From assembly GCA_030535425.1 (NCBI GenBank), contig JAUNHQ010000026.1, positions 1 through 36,232 of the forward strand: a stretch of DNA of 36,232 nucleotides, given 5' to 3'. The notes below the pieces were generated by a model. That model searched no databases. It was not told the origin of the DNA and saw only the letters and a program-made list of their open reading frames with translations. Source of the stretch: Pseudomonadota bacterium. Lineage in GTDB: Bacteria > Pseudomonadota > Gammaproteobacteria > Burkholderiales > Burkholderiaceae_C. Position 1 is the stretch's first letter, and each line of letters opens with the position of its first letter. The position numbers and the translations under genes were made by a program. Shown one piece after another: positions 15,767 through 23,735 of this stretch.

Positions 15767-16633
15767 CTAGTGGCCCGCCGTCTTCTCGCGGAAGAACACG
15801 CGTGCCACGATGTTGATGAGCAGCACGGTGATCGTGATCAGCAGCGCGCCGCCCCAGGCCAGGCGAATCCAGTTGTCGTAAGGGCTCATGGCGAACTGGA
15901 AGATCACCACGGGCAGGTTGGCCATGGGGCCGCTCATGTCGGTGGAGAAGAACTGGTTGTTCAGCGCCGTGAACAACAGCGGCGCGGTTTCGCCGCTGAT
16001 GCGGGCAATGGCCAGCAGCACGCCGGTGATAACGCCGGCCTTGGCCGCGCGCAGGGTGATGAGCAGCGCCACTTTCCAGCGCGGCGTGCCCAAGGCGGCA
16101 GCGGCTTCGCGCAGGCTGCCGGGCACCAGGCGCAGCATGTTTTCGGTGGTGCGCACCACCACGGGCACGGCAATCAGCGACAGCGCCACGCTGCCCGCGT
16201 AGCCCGAAAAGCTGCCCGTGGTGGCCACCAAAATGGCGTACACGAACAGGCCCAGCACGATGGAGGGGGCCGAGAGCATGATGTCGGTGACAAAGCGCGT
16301 GGCTTCGGCGGTCTTGCTTTCGTCGCCATACTCGGCCAGGTAAATGCCCGCCAGAATGCCGATGGGGGTGGACACCGCCACCGTCAGCGCCAGCATCAGC
16401 AAGCTGCCCACGATGGCGTTGCGCAGGCCGCCCCCTTCGGAGCCGGGCGCAGGCGTGTCCTGGGTAAACAGGTTCAGGTCGATGGCGCTCAAGCCCTTGC
16501 TCAGCAAGATCGCCAGGATCCACATGAGCACGAACACGCCCAGCACCATGGCGCCCATGGACAGCGTCAGCCCCACGGCGTTGGCCAAGCGGCGGCGGCG
16601 GTACAGGGCGGGATTGACAGGGGTCATTTCCAT
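15767..16633 (-). CDS. pstA: Phosphate ABC transporter permease PstA
   Basis: A 288-residue inner-membrane permease with about six helices. The ABC permease coupling loop is [20 protein letters not shown], and [18 protein letters not shown] is a PstA-specific block. With PstC it forms the phosphate channel. ATG 16633 is chosen because it starts [16 protein letters not shown] and has AGGAG 9 bases upstream; the frame continues upstream but overlaps pstC. It begins 38 bases after pstC and ends 29 bases before pstB. Complete and typical in length. Confidence 0.96.
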   Translation of the reverse strand: MEMTPVNPALYRRRRLANAVGLTLSMGAMVLGVFVLMWILAILLSKGLSAIDLNLFTQDTPAPGSEGGGLRNAIVGSLLMLALTVAVSTPIGILAGIYLAEYGDESKTAEATRFVTDIMLSAPSIVLGLFVYAILVATTGSFSGYAGSVALSLIAVPVVVRTTENMLRLVPGSLREAAAALGTPRWKVALLITLRAAKAGVITGVLLAIARISGETAPLLFTALNNQFFSTDMSGPMANLPVVIFQFAMSPYDNWIRLAWGGALLITITVLLINIVARVFFREKTAGH

Positions 16634-16671
16634 GAGGGATGTCTCCTCTTTCCAGGGTGTGGGGCGCCGCC

Positions 16672-17685
16672 TCAGCGGCCCTTGGCCTTTTCGGCGCGCG
16701 CAATCATCAGCTTGGCCAGCGCCAGCACGACGAAGGTGATGATGAAGAGCAAGAAGCCCAGCGCAAACAGCGCGGACATGTGCATCTCTGCCGCTTCGCC
16801 AAACTCGTTGGCCAGGGTAGAGGCAATGGAGGCGCCGGGCGAAAACAGCGAAGCGGGCATGCGCGTGGCGTTGCCGATGACGAAGGTGACGGCCATGGTT
16901 TCGCCCAGGGCGCGGCCCAGGCCCAGCATCACGCCGCCCACCACGCCTTTTTGCGTGTAGGGCAGCACCACCTTGCGCACCACTTCCCAAGTGGTGCAAC
17001 CCAGGCCGTAGGCCGACTCGCGCAGGATGGAGGGCACGATCTCGAACACGTCACGCATCACCGCGGCAATGAAGGGCAGCACCATGAAGGCCAGCACGAT
17101 GCCCGCCGTCAGAATGCCCAACCCGCTGATGGGCCCGCCAAACAGCCAGCCCACCAAGGGCATGCCGCCCAGCAGGTTTTGCAGCGGCACTTGCAGGTAA
17201 TCGGCAAACAGCGGTGCAAACACGAACAGGCCGAACATGCCGTAGATGATGGATGGCACGGCCGCCAGCAGCTCCACCGCCGTGCCCAGGGGGCGGCGCA
17301 GCCAGGTGGGGCAGTTCTCGGTCAGAAACAGGGCAATGCCAAAGCCCAGCGGCACGGCAATCAGCATGGCAATGCCGGCGCTGGCCAGGGTGCCCACGAT
17401 GGCAATGGCCGCGCCGTACTGGTCATTGATGGCGTCCCACTCGGTGCCCCACAAAAACGGCAGGCCGAAAGTCTTGAACGCCGGCCAGGCGTTGAGAAAC
17501 AGCGAGACGATGATGCCCAGCAGCGCCAGCAGAACCAGCAGCGAAAACGCCTGCGTCAAGCGGTGAAACAGCGCATCTTGCAGGCGCTGCTTGCGGGCCA
17601 CGGCCAACAGGCGATCGCCGGCCATCTCGCCTGGCTGGGGCTGCACTGAGCTGCTGTGGGGGGTAGTGGTCATCGCGACACTCAT
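16672..17685 (-). CDS. pstC: Phosphate ABC transporter permease PstC
   Basis: A 337-residue permease with six or more helices; the first (about 45-65) is preceded by a charged cytoplasmic start. Family blocks include [49 protein letters not shown] (the coupling loop facing PstB) and [17 protein letters not shown]. It forms the channel with PstA, receiving phosphate from PstS. It starts at ATG 17685, with a second in-frame ATG five codons later. A long GC-rich hairpin separates it from pstS, which probably sets lower expression than the binding protein. Intact. Confidence 0.96.
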   Translation of the reverse strand: MSVAMTTTPHSSSVQPQPGEMAGDRLLAVARKQRLQDALFHRLTQAFSLLVLLALLGIIVSLFLNAWPAFKTFGLPFLWGTEWDAINDQYGAAIAIVGTLASAGIAMLIAVPLGFGIALFLTENCPTWLRRPLGTAVELLAAVPSIIYGMFGLFVFAPLFADYLQVPLQNLLGGMPLVGWLFGGPISGLGILTAGIVLAFMVLPFIAAVMRDVFEIVPSILRESAYGLGCTTWEVVRKVVLPYTQKGVVGGVMLGLGRALGETMAVTFVIGNATRMPASLFSPGASIASTLANEFGEAAEMHMSALFALGFLLFIITFVVLALAKLMIARAEKAKGR

Positions 17686-17728
17686 GAATAGCCTCTAAAC
17701 GCTTGGCTTTTTAACACCGTCTGACGAC

Positions 17729-17767
17729 AAGCGGCCTGCCCTCCATCAGTTTTCCGGCAGGCCGCTT
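17729..17767 (-). promoter_or_regulatory. Strong hairpin between pstS and pstC
   Basis: AAGCGGCCTGCC (17729-17740) and GGCAGGCCGCTT (17756-17767) form a perfect 12-bp stem with a 15-base loop, 15 bases past the pstS stop. No T-run follows on the minus strand, so it is not a standard terminator. In many pst operons such a stem protects the pstS mRNA end or lowers read-through; that role is inferred here. Confidence 0.75.
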
Positions 17768-17782
17768 GCGCCGCATCGCGGC

Positions 17783-18811
17783 TTACTTGTTGGCGATCTG
17801 CGACCAGACCTTGCTGCGGATTTCAGCTGTCAGGTTGTCGGGCAGGGCCACGTAGTCCAGCTCGGAGGCCATCTTCTTGCCGTTGGCAAAGGCCCAGTCG
17901 AAGAACTTCAGCACCTCGGCAGACTGCGCCTTGTCAGCAGGCTGCTTGTACATGAGGATGAAAGAAGCCGTGGAGATGGGCCAGGAGGCTTCGCCCTCAG
18001 GATTGACCATGGACACGCCCATGCCCGGCACGCTGAACCAGTTCACGCCTGCGGCTGCCGCGGCAAAGGACTCTTCCGTGGGGCTGACGAACTTGCCGGC
18101 CTTGTTCTGCACTTGCAAGAAGGTCAGGTTGTTGCGCTTGGCATAGGCGTATTCCACGTAGCCGATGGCGCCGCGGATGCGGCCCACGTTGGCGGCCACG
18201 CCTTCGTTGCCCTTGCCGCCCACGGTGTTCTGGCCCGGCCATTTGACGGCAGCGCCCTTGCCCACGGTGTCGGCCCACTCTTTGCTCACGCTGGCCAGGT
18301 AGTCCGTCCAGTTGAAGGTGGTGCCCGAGCCGTCGGAGCGGTGCACCACGGTGATGCCCTGGTCAGGCAGGGTCTTGCCGGGGTTCAGGGCCGTCAGCTT
18401 GGGATCGTTCCACTTGGTGATCTTGCTCATGAAGATGTCGGCCAGCACCGGGCCGGTAATGCGCAGCTCGCCCGGCTTGAAGCCTTGCACGTTGATCACC
18501 GGCACCGAGCCGCCGATGATGGCCGGAAACTGCACCAAGCCGTCTTTTTCCAGATCGGCGCCGGACATGGGCGCATCGGTGGCGCCAAAGGCCACGGTCT
18601 TGGCGCGGATCTGGCGGATGCCGCCCGAAGAGCCGATGGACTGGTAGTTCAGGCCCGTGCCCGTGGCGGCCTTGTAGCCCTCGGCCCACTTGGCGTACAC
18701 AGGGTACGGAAAGCTGGCGCCCGCGCCGGTGATGTCGGCGGCATAGGCGGCGGTGCCCACCAGGGTGCCCAGCGCGGCGGCGGCCATGGCTTTGAGGAAG
18801 CTGCGTTTCAT
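17783..18811 (-). CDS. pstS: Periplasmic phosphate-binding protein PstS
   Basis: A 342-residue exported protein. A Sec signal peptide of about 24 residues (MKRSFLKAMAAAALGTLVGT, cut after AAYA) precedes ADITGAGASFPYPVYAKWAE. Phosphate-contacting blocks are GAGASFP, GSSGGIRQI, FGATDAPM and HRSDGSGTTFNWTDYL. It captures phosphate in the periplasm and delivers it to PstCA. ATG 18811 has AAGGA 8 bases upstream. The frame is open much further upstream, but that part runs antisense to ppx and is not real. A Pho box and matching -10 lie directly upstream. First gene of the seven-gene phosphate operon. Intact. Confidence 0.97.
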   Translation of the reverse strand: MKRSFLKAMAAAALGTLVGTAAYAADITGAGASFPYPVYAKWAEGYKAATGTGLNYQSIGSSGGIRQIRAKTVAFGATDAPMSGADLEKDGLVQFPAIIGGSVPVINVQGFKPGELRITGPVLADIFMSKITKWNDPKLTALNPGKTLPDQGITVVHRSDGSGTTFNWTDYLASVSKEWADTVGKGAAVKWPGQNTVGGKGNEGVAANVGRIRGAIGYVEYAYAKRNNLTFLQVQNKAGKFVSPTEESFAAAAAGVNWFSVPGMGVSMVNPEGEASWPISTASFILMYKQPADKAQSAEVLKFFDWAFANGKKMASELDYVALPDNLTAEIRSKVWSQIANK

Positions 18812-18854
18812 GAAAGGTGTCCTTATCTCAAGTGAAGTGGTCAAGACGGATGTC

Positions 18855-18888
18855 AATGTATGTAGGCAATATGACAATCCCGTGACGA
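18855..18888 (-). promoter_or_regulatory. Pho box and -10 of pstS
   Basis: On the minus strand, TCGTCACGGGATTGTCAT (18888-18871) has two GTCA cores exactly 11 bases apart, as in the CTGTCAT-n4-CTGTCAT Pho box. Ten bases further is TACATT (18860-18855), a 4/6 match to the -10. PhoB-P replaces the -35 at such promoters. The spacing matches E. coli PhoB-dependent promoters. Predicted leader is about 37 bases. A second, weaker TGACAT lies further downstream. Confidence 0.72.
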
Positions 18889-19069
18889 CACAAAAACGCC
18901 ACAGGTTCGAAAAAATTCCCCTGGGGCAACAGCACAACGCCGCGCGCTGGCAAAAATTCCATCTCACCGGCCAGCGCCGCGCCCGCCGCAAGGCATGCGC
19001 CACAATCGCCAGGGCGCAGCCGCAGCTTTTTGCGACCTGTGCCTTCGTTTTTTCTCCTGACTTGACTCT

Positions 19070-20587
19070 ATGCCAACCGGAACGCGCCTTGCCGCTGTGG
19101 ACTTGGGCTCCAACAGCTTTCGCCTTGAAATCGCCAAGCTGGAAATGGGCCAGATACAACGCGAGGAGTACCACAAGGAAACCGTGCGCCAGGGCAACGG
19201 CCTGGACGCCGAGCGCCGCCTGTCGCAAGAAGCCATGGAGCGCGGCTGGAACTGCCTGGCCCGCTTTGGCGAGCGGCTGGCCGGCTTTGCGCCGCAGCAA
19301 GTGCGTGCCGTGGCCACGCAGACCTTGCGCGAAGCGCGCAACCGCGACGAATTTCTGGAGGTGGGGCAAAAGCTGCTGGGCTTTCCCATCGACGTGATCT
19401 CGGGCCGCGAAGAAGCGCGCCTGATTTACCAGGGCGTGGCGCATTTGCTGCCGCAGTCCAGCGAGCGACGCCTGGTGATCGACATTGGCGGGCGCTCCAC
19501 CGAGCTGATCACCGGTTGCGGCTACACCGCGCACGCCATGGAGTCCTACCGCGTGGGCAGCGTGGCCTGGTCCATGCGCTATTTCGCCGACAACATCCTG
19601 TCGGCGCGGCATTTCGAGCGTGCCGAGATCGCCGCCAAGGCAGTACTGGACGACGCCATCGGCACCCATGGCCGTGAGCACTGGGACACGGCCTATGGCT
19701 CTTCCGGCACCGTGGGCGCAGTCGCCAGCACGCTCTGGCTGGCCGGGCGCGCGCCCGCCGAGGGGCAAATCACCCGCGAGGGGCTGGACTGGCTGCGTGC
19801 CAAGCTCATCAAGGCACGCCGCTTTGACGACATTCGCCTCGAAGGCATCAAGGAAGAGCGCAAAGCCGTCATCGGCGGCGGCCTGTCGGTGCTGCGCGCG
19901 CTGTTCGACTTGCTGGACATCGACACCCTGCACCACGCCCACGGCGCTCTGCGCCACGGCGCGCTGTTTGACCTGCTCGACCGTGAACAGCCACAAACCG
20001 ACATGCGCGCCAACGCCGTGCAACTGCTGGCCACGCGCTTTGCCGCCGATGCGCGCCAGGCCGACCGCGTGGCACGCACCGCCTTGGACCTGCTGGCACA
20101 ACTGCTGCCGCCGCTGGACAAACCCGTGCGCCACGCCCTGGCCCAGCAGGTGCTATGGGCCGCACAGCTGCATGAAATCGGCACGCGCATTTCACATGCC
20201 GACTACCACAAGCACGGCGCCTACATCCTTGACAACGCCGACATCCCCGGCTTTGCCATGCACGAGCTGCACGCCCTGAGCGAGCTGGTGCTGGGCCACC
20301 GGGGCAAGCTGCGCAAGCTCGAAGCGCGCTTTGGCGACGCGCTGTTCATGCACCAGCTATTGGCACTGCGGCTGGCCGTCCTCCTGTGCCACGCCCGGCA
20401 AGACCCTGCGCACGAAGACCTGCGCATCAGCGCCGATGCCGGCGGCTTTCACCTGCGCCTGCCCCCCGGCTGGGCCTGCGCCTGGCCCCAGTCCACCCAC
20501 CTGCTGCGCGAAGAAAGCCTCGCCTGGCAGCGCACCCCCTGGGCACTGCACCTGAGCGACGGCAAACGCACCCTTGCCGCCACCTGA
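19070..20587 (+). CDS. ppx: Exopolyphosphatase, Ppx/GppA family
   Basis: A 505-residue protein. The N-terminal actin-like fold has AAVDLGSNSFRLEIAKLE (phosphate loop 1, Asp11), SGREEARLIYQG with the probable catalytic Glu115, IDIGGRSTELITG (loop 2) and YGSSGTVGAV. The C-terminal third is an HD-like helical domain with LHEIGTRISHADYHKHGAYI. The enzyme removes terminal phosphate from polyphosphate and/or converts pppGpp to ppGpp; sequence alone does not separate Ppx from GppA, but its place divergent from the pst operon favours polyphosphate. The ATG at 19070 lacks a clear Shine-Dalgarno. The 258-base gap to pstS includes the Pho box, which could also act on ppx. No separate ppx promoter is convincing. 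Confidence 0.92.
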   Translation: MPTGTRLAAVDLGSNSFRLEIAKLEMGQIQREEYHKETVRQGNGLDAERRLSQEAMERGWNCLARFGERLAGFAPQQVRAVATQTLREARNRDEFLEVGQKLLGFPIDVISGREEARLIYQGVAHLLPQSSERRLVIDIGGRSTELITGCGYTAHAMESYRVGSVAWSMRYFADNILSARHFERAEIAAKAVLDDAIGTHGREHWDTAYGSSGTVGAVASTLWLAGRAPAEGQITREGLDWLRAKLIKARRFDDIRLEGIKEERKAVIGGGLSVLRALFDLLDIDTLHHAHGALRHGALFDLLDREQPQTDMRANAVQLLATRFAADARQADRVARTALDLLAQLLPPLDKPVRHALAQQVLWAAQLHEIGTRISHADYHKHGAYILDNADIPGFAMHELHALSELVLGHRGKLRKLEARFGDALFMHQLLALRLAVLLCHARQDPAHEDLRISADAGGFHLRLPPGWACAWPQSTHLLREESLAWQRTPWALHLSDGKRTLAAT

Positions 20588-20645
20588 AAAGCCCAGGCCC
20601 GCCACAGCCCGAGGGCCGCAGCGCAAGGGGTTCAAGCAACACCTT

Positions 20646-20701
20646 AAAAAAGGCCATTTGCGCACCATACACACCAAAGTTTGCTATATTTTAAATAGCA
20701 A
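20646..20701 (+). repeat. Dispersed repeat copy C, between convergent ppx and ABC permease
   Basis: It begins AAAAAAGGCCATTTGCGC (20646-20663) and ends GCTATATTTTAAATAGC (20683-20699), the same hairpin sequence as in copy A. It occupies the gap between the ppx stop and the minus-strand permease stop. On the minus strand the A-run becomes a T-run after AAATGGCC, so it might end the permease transcript. Confidence 0.8.
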
Positions 20702-20730
20702 ACAGGTTGACAGACAGGCAACCTGCCGCG

Positions 20731-22098
20731 TCAACCCGCCTGGTCTGCCTGTGCTGCGCCGGGCACGCGGTGCCAGCGCCACAGCAGCACCATACCCACG
20801 GCCAGCAGGTGCAAGGCCATGCCCCTCCAGGGGCTGGTGTGCGCCAGGTCGTCGGCATGGGCACTGACTGCGCCCCACAGCGGCCACAGCCAGGGCAGCA
20901 GCGCCGTGTCAGCGCCAGCCTGGGCGCCCAGCAACATCACCGGCAGCAGCAAATCCAGCACCAGACAGCTCAGCAAAGCCATGGCCACGGGCGAGCGGCG
21001 GCTTGCCCCCCAGGCAAAAAACAGCACGATGCCGGCGTTGCGCAGCATGTACAGCAGCATGGGCGCCATCAGCTGGGCGGGCGCCATGGCGCTGTGGGAT
21101 GGCGCGCTCAGCAGCAAGGGCAGCAGGCACAGCGCCGCCAGCCCCCAGCTCAGCGGCCACAGGGGCAGCGCCTGCGCCCAGCGGCGCCACTGACGCTGGC
21201 GTGCGTGGTAGCCCAGGGTCTGCCAGCGCAGGCGGCTGTCCGCCACGGTCAGCAGGTTCACCCCCGTGGCGGCCAGGGCCACCCAGAAGATGGCCGTCAG
21301 CAGCCGCCAGGCCAGCGGCCATTCGGGCGGCAGAAAACCGGCCAGCACCCCGCCCAGGGCCGCGCAGCCCAGCGGCCAGGCCCAGGGCAAGGTGCGCACC
21401 ATGAGCTGCTCGCCCATGCAGCGCCAGGCCGCCAGCAGGCCCAGCGCCAGCATGGCCAGGGCCAAAGCCAGCGCCTGCCACTGCGGGGCCCAGCCCAGCT
21501 GCCACCAGCCGCCCTGGGGGTCGTCTGCCCCCGTGTCCAGCAGGCCCCACAGGCCGATCACGGCTTGCATCCCCATCAGCACCAGCAACAGCAGCAGCCC
21601 GCTCAAGGCGCTGTGCAAGGGCTGCACCTGGCGCGGATCGCGCACGTGCAGGCATGTGGCCATGACCCAGGCGTGCAGGGCCAGCGCGGCTGCCATGCCC
21701 GCGGCCAGCAGCGGCAGCACCAGGCCCCATTGGCCCTGGCGCAGGGCGCTGGCGGCCACCACGGCCGCGCACAGCAGCGCGCCATACCAGGCGTAGCTGA
21801 CCGCGCCCAGCAGCTTGCCCCAAGTCATTTGCCAAGGGGTCAGGCTGGACAGGCGCTGCTGGTCCCAGGTGCGCTCGGCCACTTCCTGGTTGATGCTGCT
21901 CACCGTCAGCACGCTGCCCCAGGCCGCCGCCAGCGCGCCCATGAGCACGCCAAAGATGTTGCCCAGATCGCGCCACAGCTCGGACGCGCTGCTTGAGGAA
22001 TAAACGCCCATGGCGATGAGCAGTAGCACGGCCGGCATGAGCACGGCGCGCTGGGGCGACCATTGCAGCCACAGGTTGCGGCGGAATTCGGGGTTCAT
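20731..22098 (-). CDS. ABC-2 type exporter permease
   Basis: A 455-residue, very hydrophobic protein with roughly ten predicted membrane helices spread through its length. The N-terminus MNPEFRRNLWLQWSPQRAVL with a first helix at about residues 19-36, then SSINQEVAERTWDQQRLSSL and TPWQMTWGKLLG, resembles ABC-2 exporter permeases. It overlaps by 4 bases the upstream ATPase gene, its certain partner. The cargo cannot be read from sequence. It ends beside repeat copy C, convergent with ppx. Function as an ABC export permease is firm from the partner; any substrate would be a guess. Confidence 0.82.
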   Translation of the reverse strand: MNPEFRRNLWLQWSPQRAVLMPAVLLLIAMGVYSSSSASELWRDLGNIFGVLMGALAAAWGSVLTVSSINQEVAERTWDQQRLSSLTPWQMTWGKLLGAVSYAWYGALLCAAVVAASALRQGQWGLVLPLLAAGMAAALALHAWVMATCLHVRDPRQVQPLHSALSGLLLLLVLMGMQAVIGLWGLLDTGADDPQGGWWQLGWAPQWQALALALAMLALGLLAAWRCMGEQLMVRTLPWAWPLGCAALGGVLAGFLPPEWPLAWRLLTAIFWVALAATGVNLLTVADSRLRWQTLGYHARQRQWRRWAQALPLWPLSWGLAALCLLPLLLSAPSHSAMAPAQLMAPMLLYMLRNAGIVLFFAWGASRRSPVAMALLSCLVLDLLLPVMLLGAQAGADTALLPWLWPLWGAVSAHADDLAHTSPWRGMALHLLAVGMVLLWRWHRVPGAAQADQAG

Positions 22099-23075
22099 GC
22101 AGGTTCTCCTTGCCGCAGGCTGCGGGCGTAGCTGGCTTGCAGGCTGCTGCGCGTTTCGGTCAGGCCGGCCAGGGGCAGGCCGGCTTGCACCAGCGCGGCC
22201 AGCAGTGCGGCGCGCGCGGCCAGATCGGCGCTGGCCAGGCGCAGCTGGGTGGCCGCTGGCGCCAGCGCCGTGTCGCTGGCGCCTGGCGGCGGGGTCAGCA
22301 CCTGCACCTCAAACGGCAGGGCGGCCAGCGCGTCGGCCAGGCGCTGGGCCAGCTGGGGCACGGCGGCGGCCCATTGGGCCGTCAGCAGCACGTGGGTGGC
22401 TGCGCCCTCGCCCGCTGCGCCCGCGTGCAGGCTTTCATGCTGGGTCACGCGGCCGCCGCGCAGCGCCAGGATGTGGGTGCAGTATTCGTCCAGCTCGCTC
22501 AGGATGTGGCTGGACACCAGCAGCGTCATGCCCTGGGCCTGCAATTGGCGAAACAAGCCCGCCAGGCTGCTGCGCGCTTCCGGGTCCAGGCCGCTGGCGG
22601 GCTCGTCCAGCAGCAGCACTTGCGGCTGGTGCACGATGGCCTGGCCAATGGCCACGCGCTGGCGCTGCCCGCGCGAGAGCGCCGTGGTCAGCGCATGCAG
22701 CTTGTCTTGCAAACCCAGCATCTGGGCGGTGCGCTGCACCTGCGCGGCCAGCTGGCTGGCCGGCACCCCCTGCGCAGCAGCGGCGTGGCGCAGGCACTGG
22801 GCCACGGTCAGCTCGGCGTACAGGCCAAAAAAGTCGGACAGATAGCCCAGCCGGGCGTGGGCCTGGCGCGGGTGTTCCAGCACGTCGATGCCTGCTACCT
22901 GGATCTGTCCGGCCAGGGGCACGTCCAGCCCGGCCAGGCAGCGCAGCAAGGTGGACTTGCCCGCGCCATTGGGGCCGACCAAGGCGGTGATGGTGCCCTG
23001 GGCAATATGCAGGCTGACCCCGTGCAGCGCGCGGTGGCCGGGGTAGTCAAAAACCAGATGCTTGACATGGATCAT
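22095..23075 (-). CDS. ABC exporter ATPase
   Basis: A 326-residue ABC ATPase: Walker A GPNGAGKST (34-42), Walker B VLLLDEPASGLDPEAR (153-168) and H-loop His190 in LLVSSHILSE. The signature is LSRGQ (133-137) in place of LSGGQ. The last 100 residues form an accessory domain as in CcmA/drug-export type ATPases. ATG 23075 (MIHVKHLVFDYPG) is chosen because the fold starts there; an upstream in-frame ATG at 23099 adds eight residues. It is coupled by a 4-base overlap to the permease at 20731-22098. It probably powers export of an unknown compound. Divergent from the small exported protein at 23226. Confidence 0.92.
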   Translation of the reverse strand: MIHVKHLVFDYPGHRALHGVSLHIAQGTITALVGPNGAGKSTLLRCLAGLDVPLAGQIQVAGIDVLEHPRQAHARLGYLSDFFGLYAELTVAQCLRHAAAAQGVPASQLAAQVQRTAQMLGLQDKLHALTTALSRGQRQRVAIGQAIVHQPQVLLLDEPASGLDPEARSSLAGLFRQLQAQGMTLLVSSHILSELDEYCTHILALRGGRVTQHESLHAGAAGEGAATHVLLTAQWAAAVPQLAQRLADALAALPFEVQVLTPPPGASDTALAPAATQLRLASADLAARAALLAALVQAGLPLAGLTETRSSLQASYARSLRQGEPA

Positions 23076-23099
23076 GGGAATCGATTGTGGCGGATGCAA

Positions 23100-23131
23100 G
23101 CCGCACGGAACCGGCGGGAAAGACGTGCGGC
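23100..23131. promoter_or_regulatory. Inverted repeat in a divergent promoter region
   Basis: GCCGCACG (23100-23107) and CGTGCGGC (23124-23131) form an 8-bp inverted repeat with a 16-base gap, between the ABC ATPase start (23075) and the small exported gene (23226). It could be an operator or an RNA hairpin for the ABC leader. TATAGT at 23165-23170 is a possible -10 for the exported gene, without a good -35. Confidence 0.4.
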
Positions 23132-23225
23132 CTTGTCCGACAAAACGCCCGCATGCGGCTGTCTATAGTGCAAGGAGTCGGTGCGCGCCCCGCGCCCGAA
23201 GCCTGTCATGAAAGGAACGTTCCCC

Positions 23226-23684
23226 ATGAAACGCCTGTTTGCCCTGCTCGCCCTGTCTGGTGCCGTGTGCCTGCCCGCCGTGGCGCAAATGAGCCCTGCC
23301 GAAACCAATCTGGACAAAAACGCCGCCCGCATGGAAGCGCGCAACGCCCGTGGCAGCCAGCTGACCACCGTCACCCCCGAGCAGGCCGAGCGCAACGCCC
23401 TGCAACGCTGCGCCAACCTGCCTGAGTTCTACAAGGTGGATTGCGAAGCCCGCGTCAAGGGCCAAGGCGGTCAGGCCAGCGGCAGCGTGGTGGGCGGCGG
23501 CATCGTCCGCGAAACCGTCACCACCATGCCCCAGGCCGAGCTGGACACCCTGCGCCGCAACGCCACCGCGCCGCAGCTGCCGCAGCGGGCCGAAGGTGCC
23601 CCGGCTGGCGAGCCCCACCGCCACCACAACCACGCCAAGCCCCACTCCTCGCACGGCCAGCCCAAGCCTAAGCAGCCCCAGTAA
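23226..23684 (+). CDS. Small exported His-rich protein of unknown function
   Basis: A 152-residue protein I do not recognise. It has a clear Sec signal peptide (MKRLFALLALSGAVCLPAVA, then Q), so it is periplasmic or secreted. The mature part starts MSPAETNLDKNAARMEARNA and holds two cysteines in RCANLPEFYKVDCEARVKG, which could form a disulfide, followed by a Gly-rich stretch and VRETVTTMPQAELDTLRRN. The last 25 residues are rich in His, Pro and Lys and might bind metal. ATG 23226 has AAAGGAA 11 bases upstream, next to the palindrome GGAACGTTCC (23214-23223). It is a single-gene unit ending in a strong terminator. Function unknown. Confidence 0.85.
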   Translation: MKRLFALLALSGAVCLPAVAQMSPAETNLDKNAARMEARNARGSQLTTVTPEQAERNALQRCANLPEFYKVDCEARVKGQGGQASGSVVGGGIVRETVTTMPQAELDTLRRNATAPQLPQRAEGAPAGEPHRHHNHAKPHSSHGQPKPKQPQ

Positions 23685-23707
23685 GCTGCTGCAAGCGTTC
23701 ACGGCCC

Positions 23708-23735
23708 AAGCTGCCCTTTTCGGGCAGCTTTTTTT
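23708..23735 (+). terminator. Rho-independent terminator of the small exported gene
   Basis: AAGCTGCCC, loop TTTTC, GGGCAGCTT followed by seven Ts (23729-23735). The stem is 7-9 bp and perfect. It begins 24 bases after the stop. The stop of the convergent AEC permease lies in the T-run (TAA read as TTA at 23734-23736), so the site may serve both genes. Confidence 0.95.

Noticed and set aside
15738-16703. A fused pstA-pstB-like long frame
   Set aside because: The frame is open upstream of pstB by chance; pstA is read in another frame and both have good own starts.
18812-20134. Upstream extension of the pstS frame across ppx
   Set aside because: PstS has a perfect signal peptide at 18811; the extension runs antisense to ppx and has no homology-like content.
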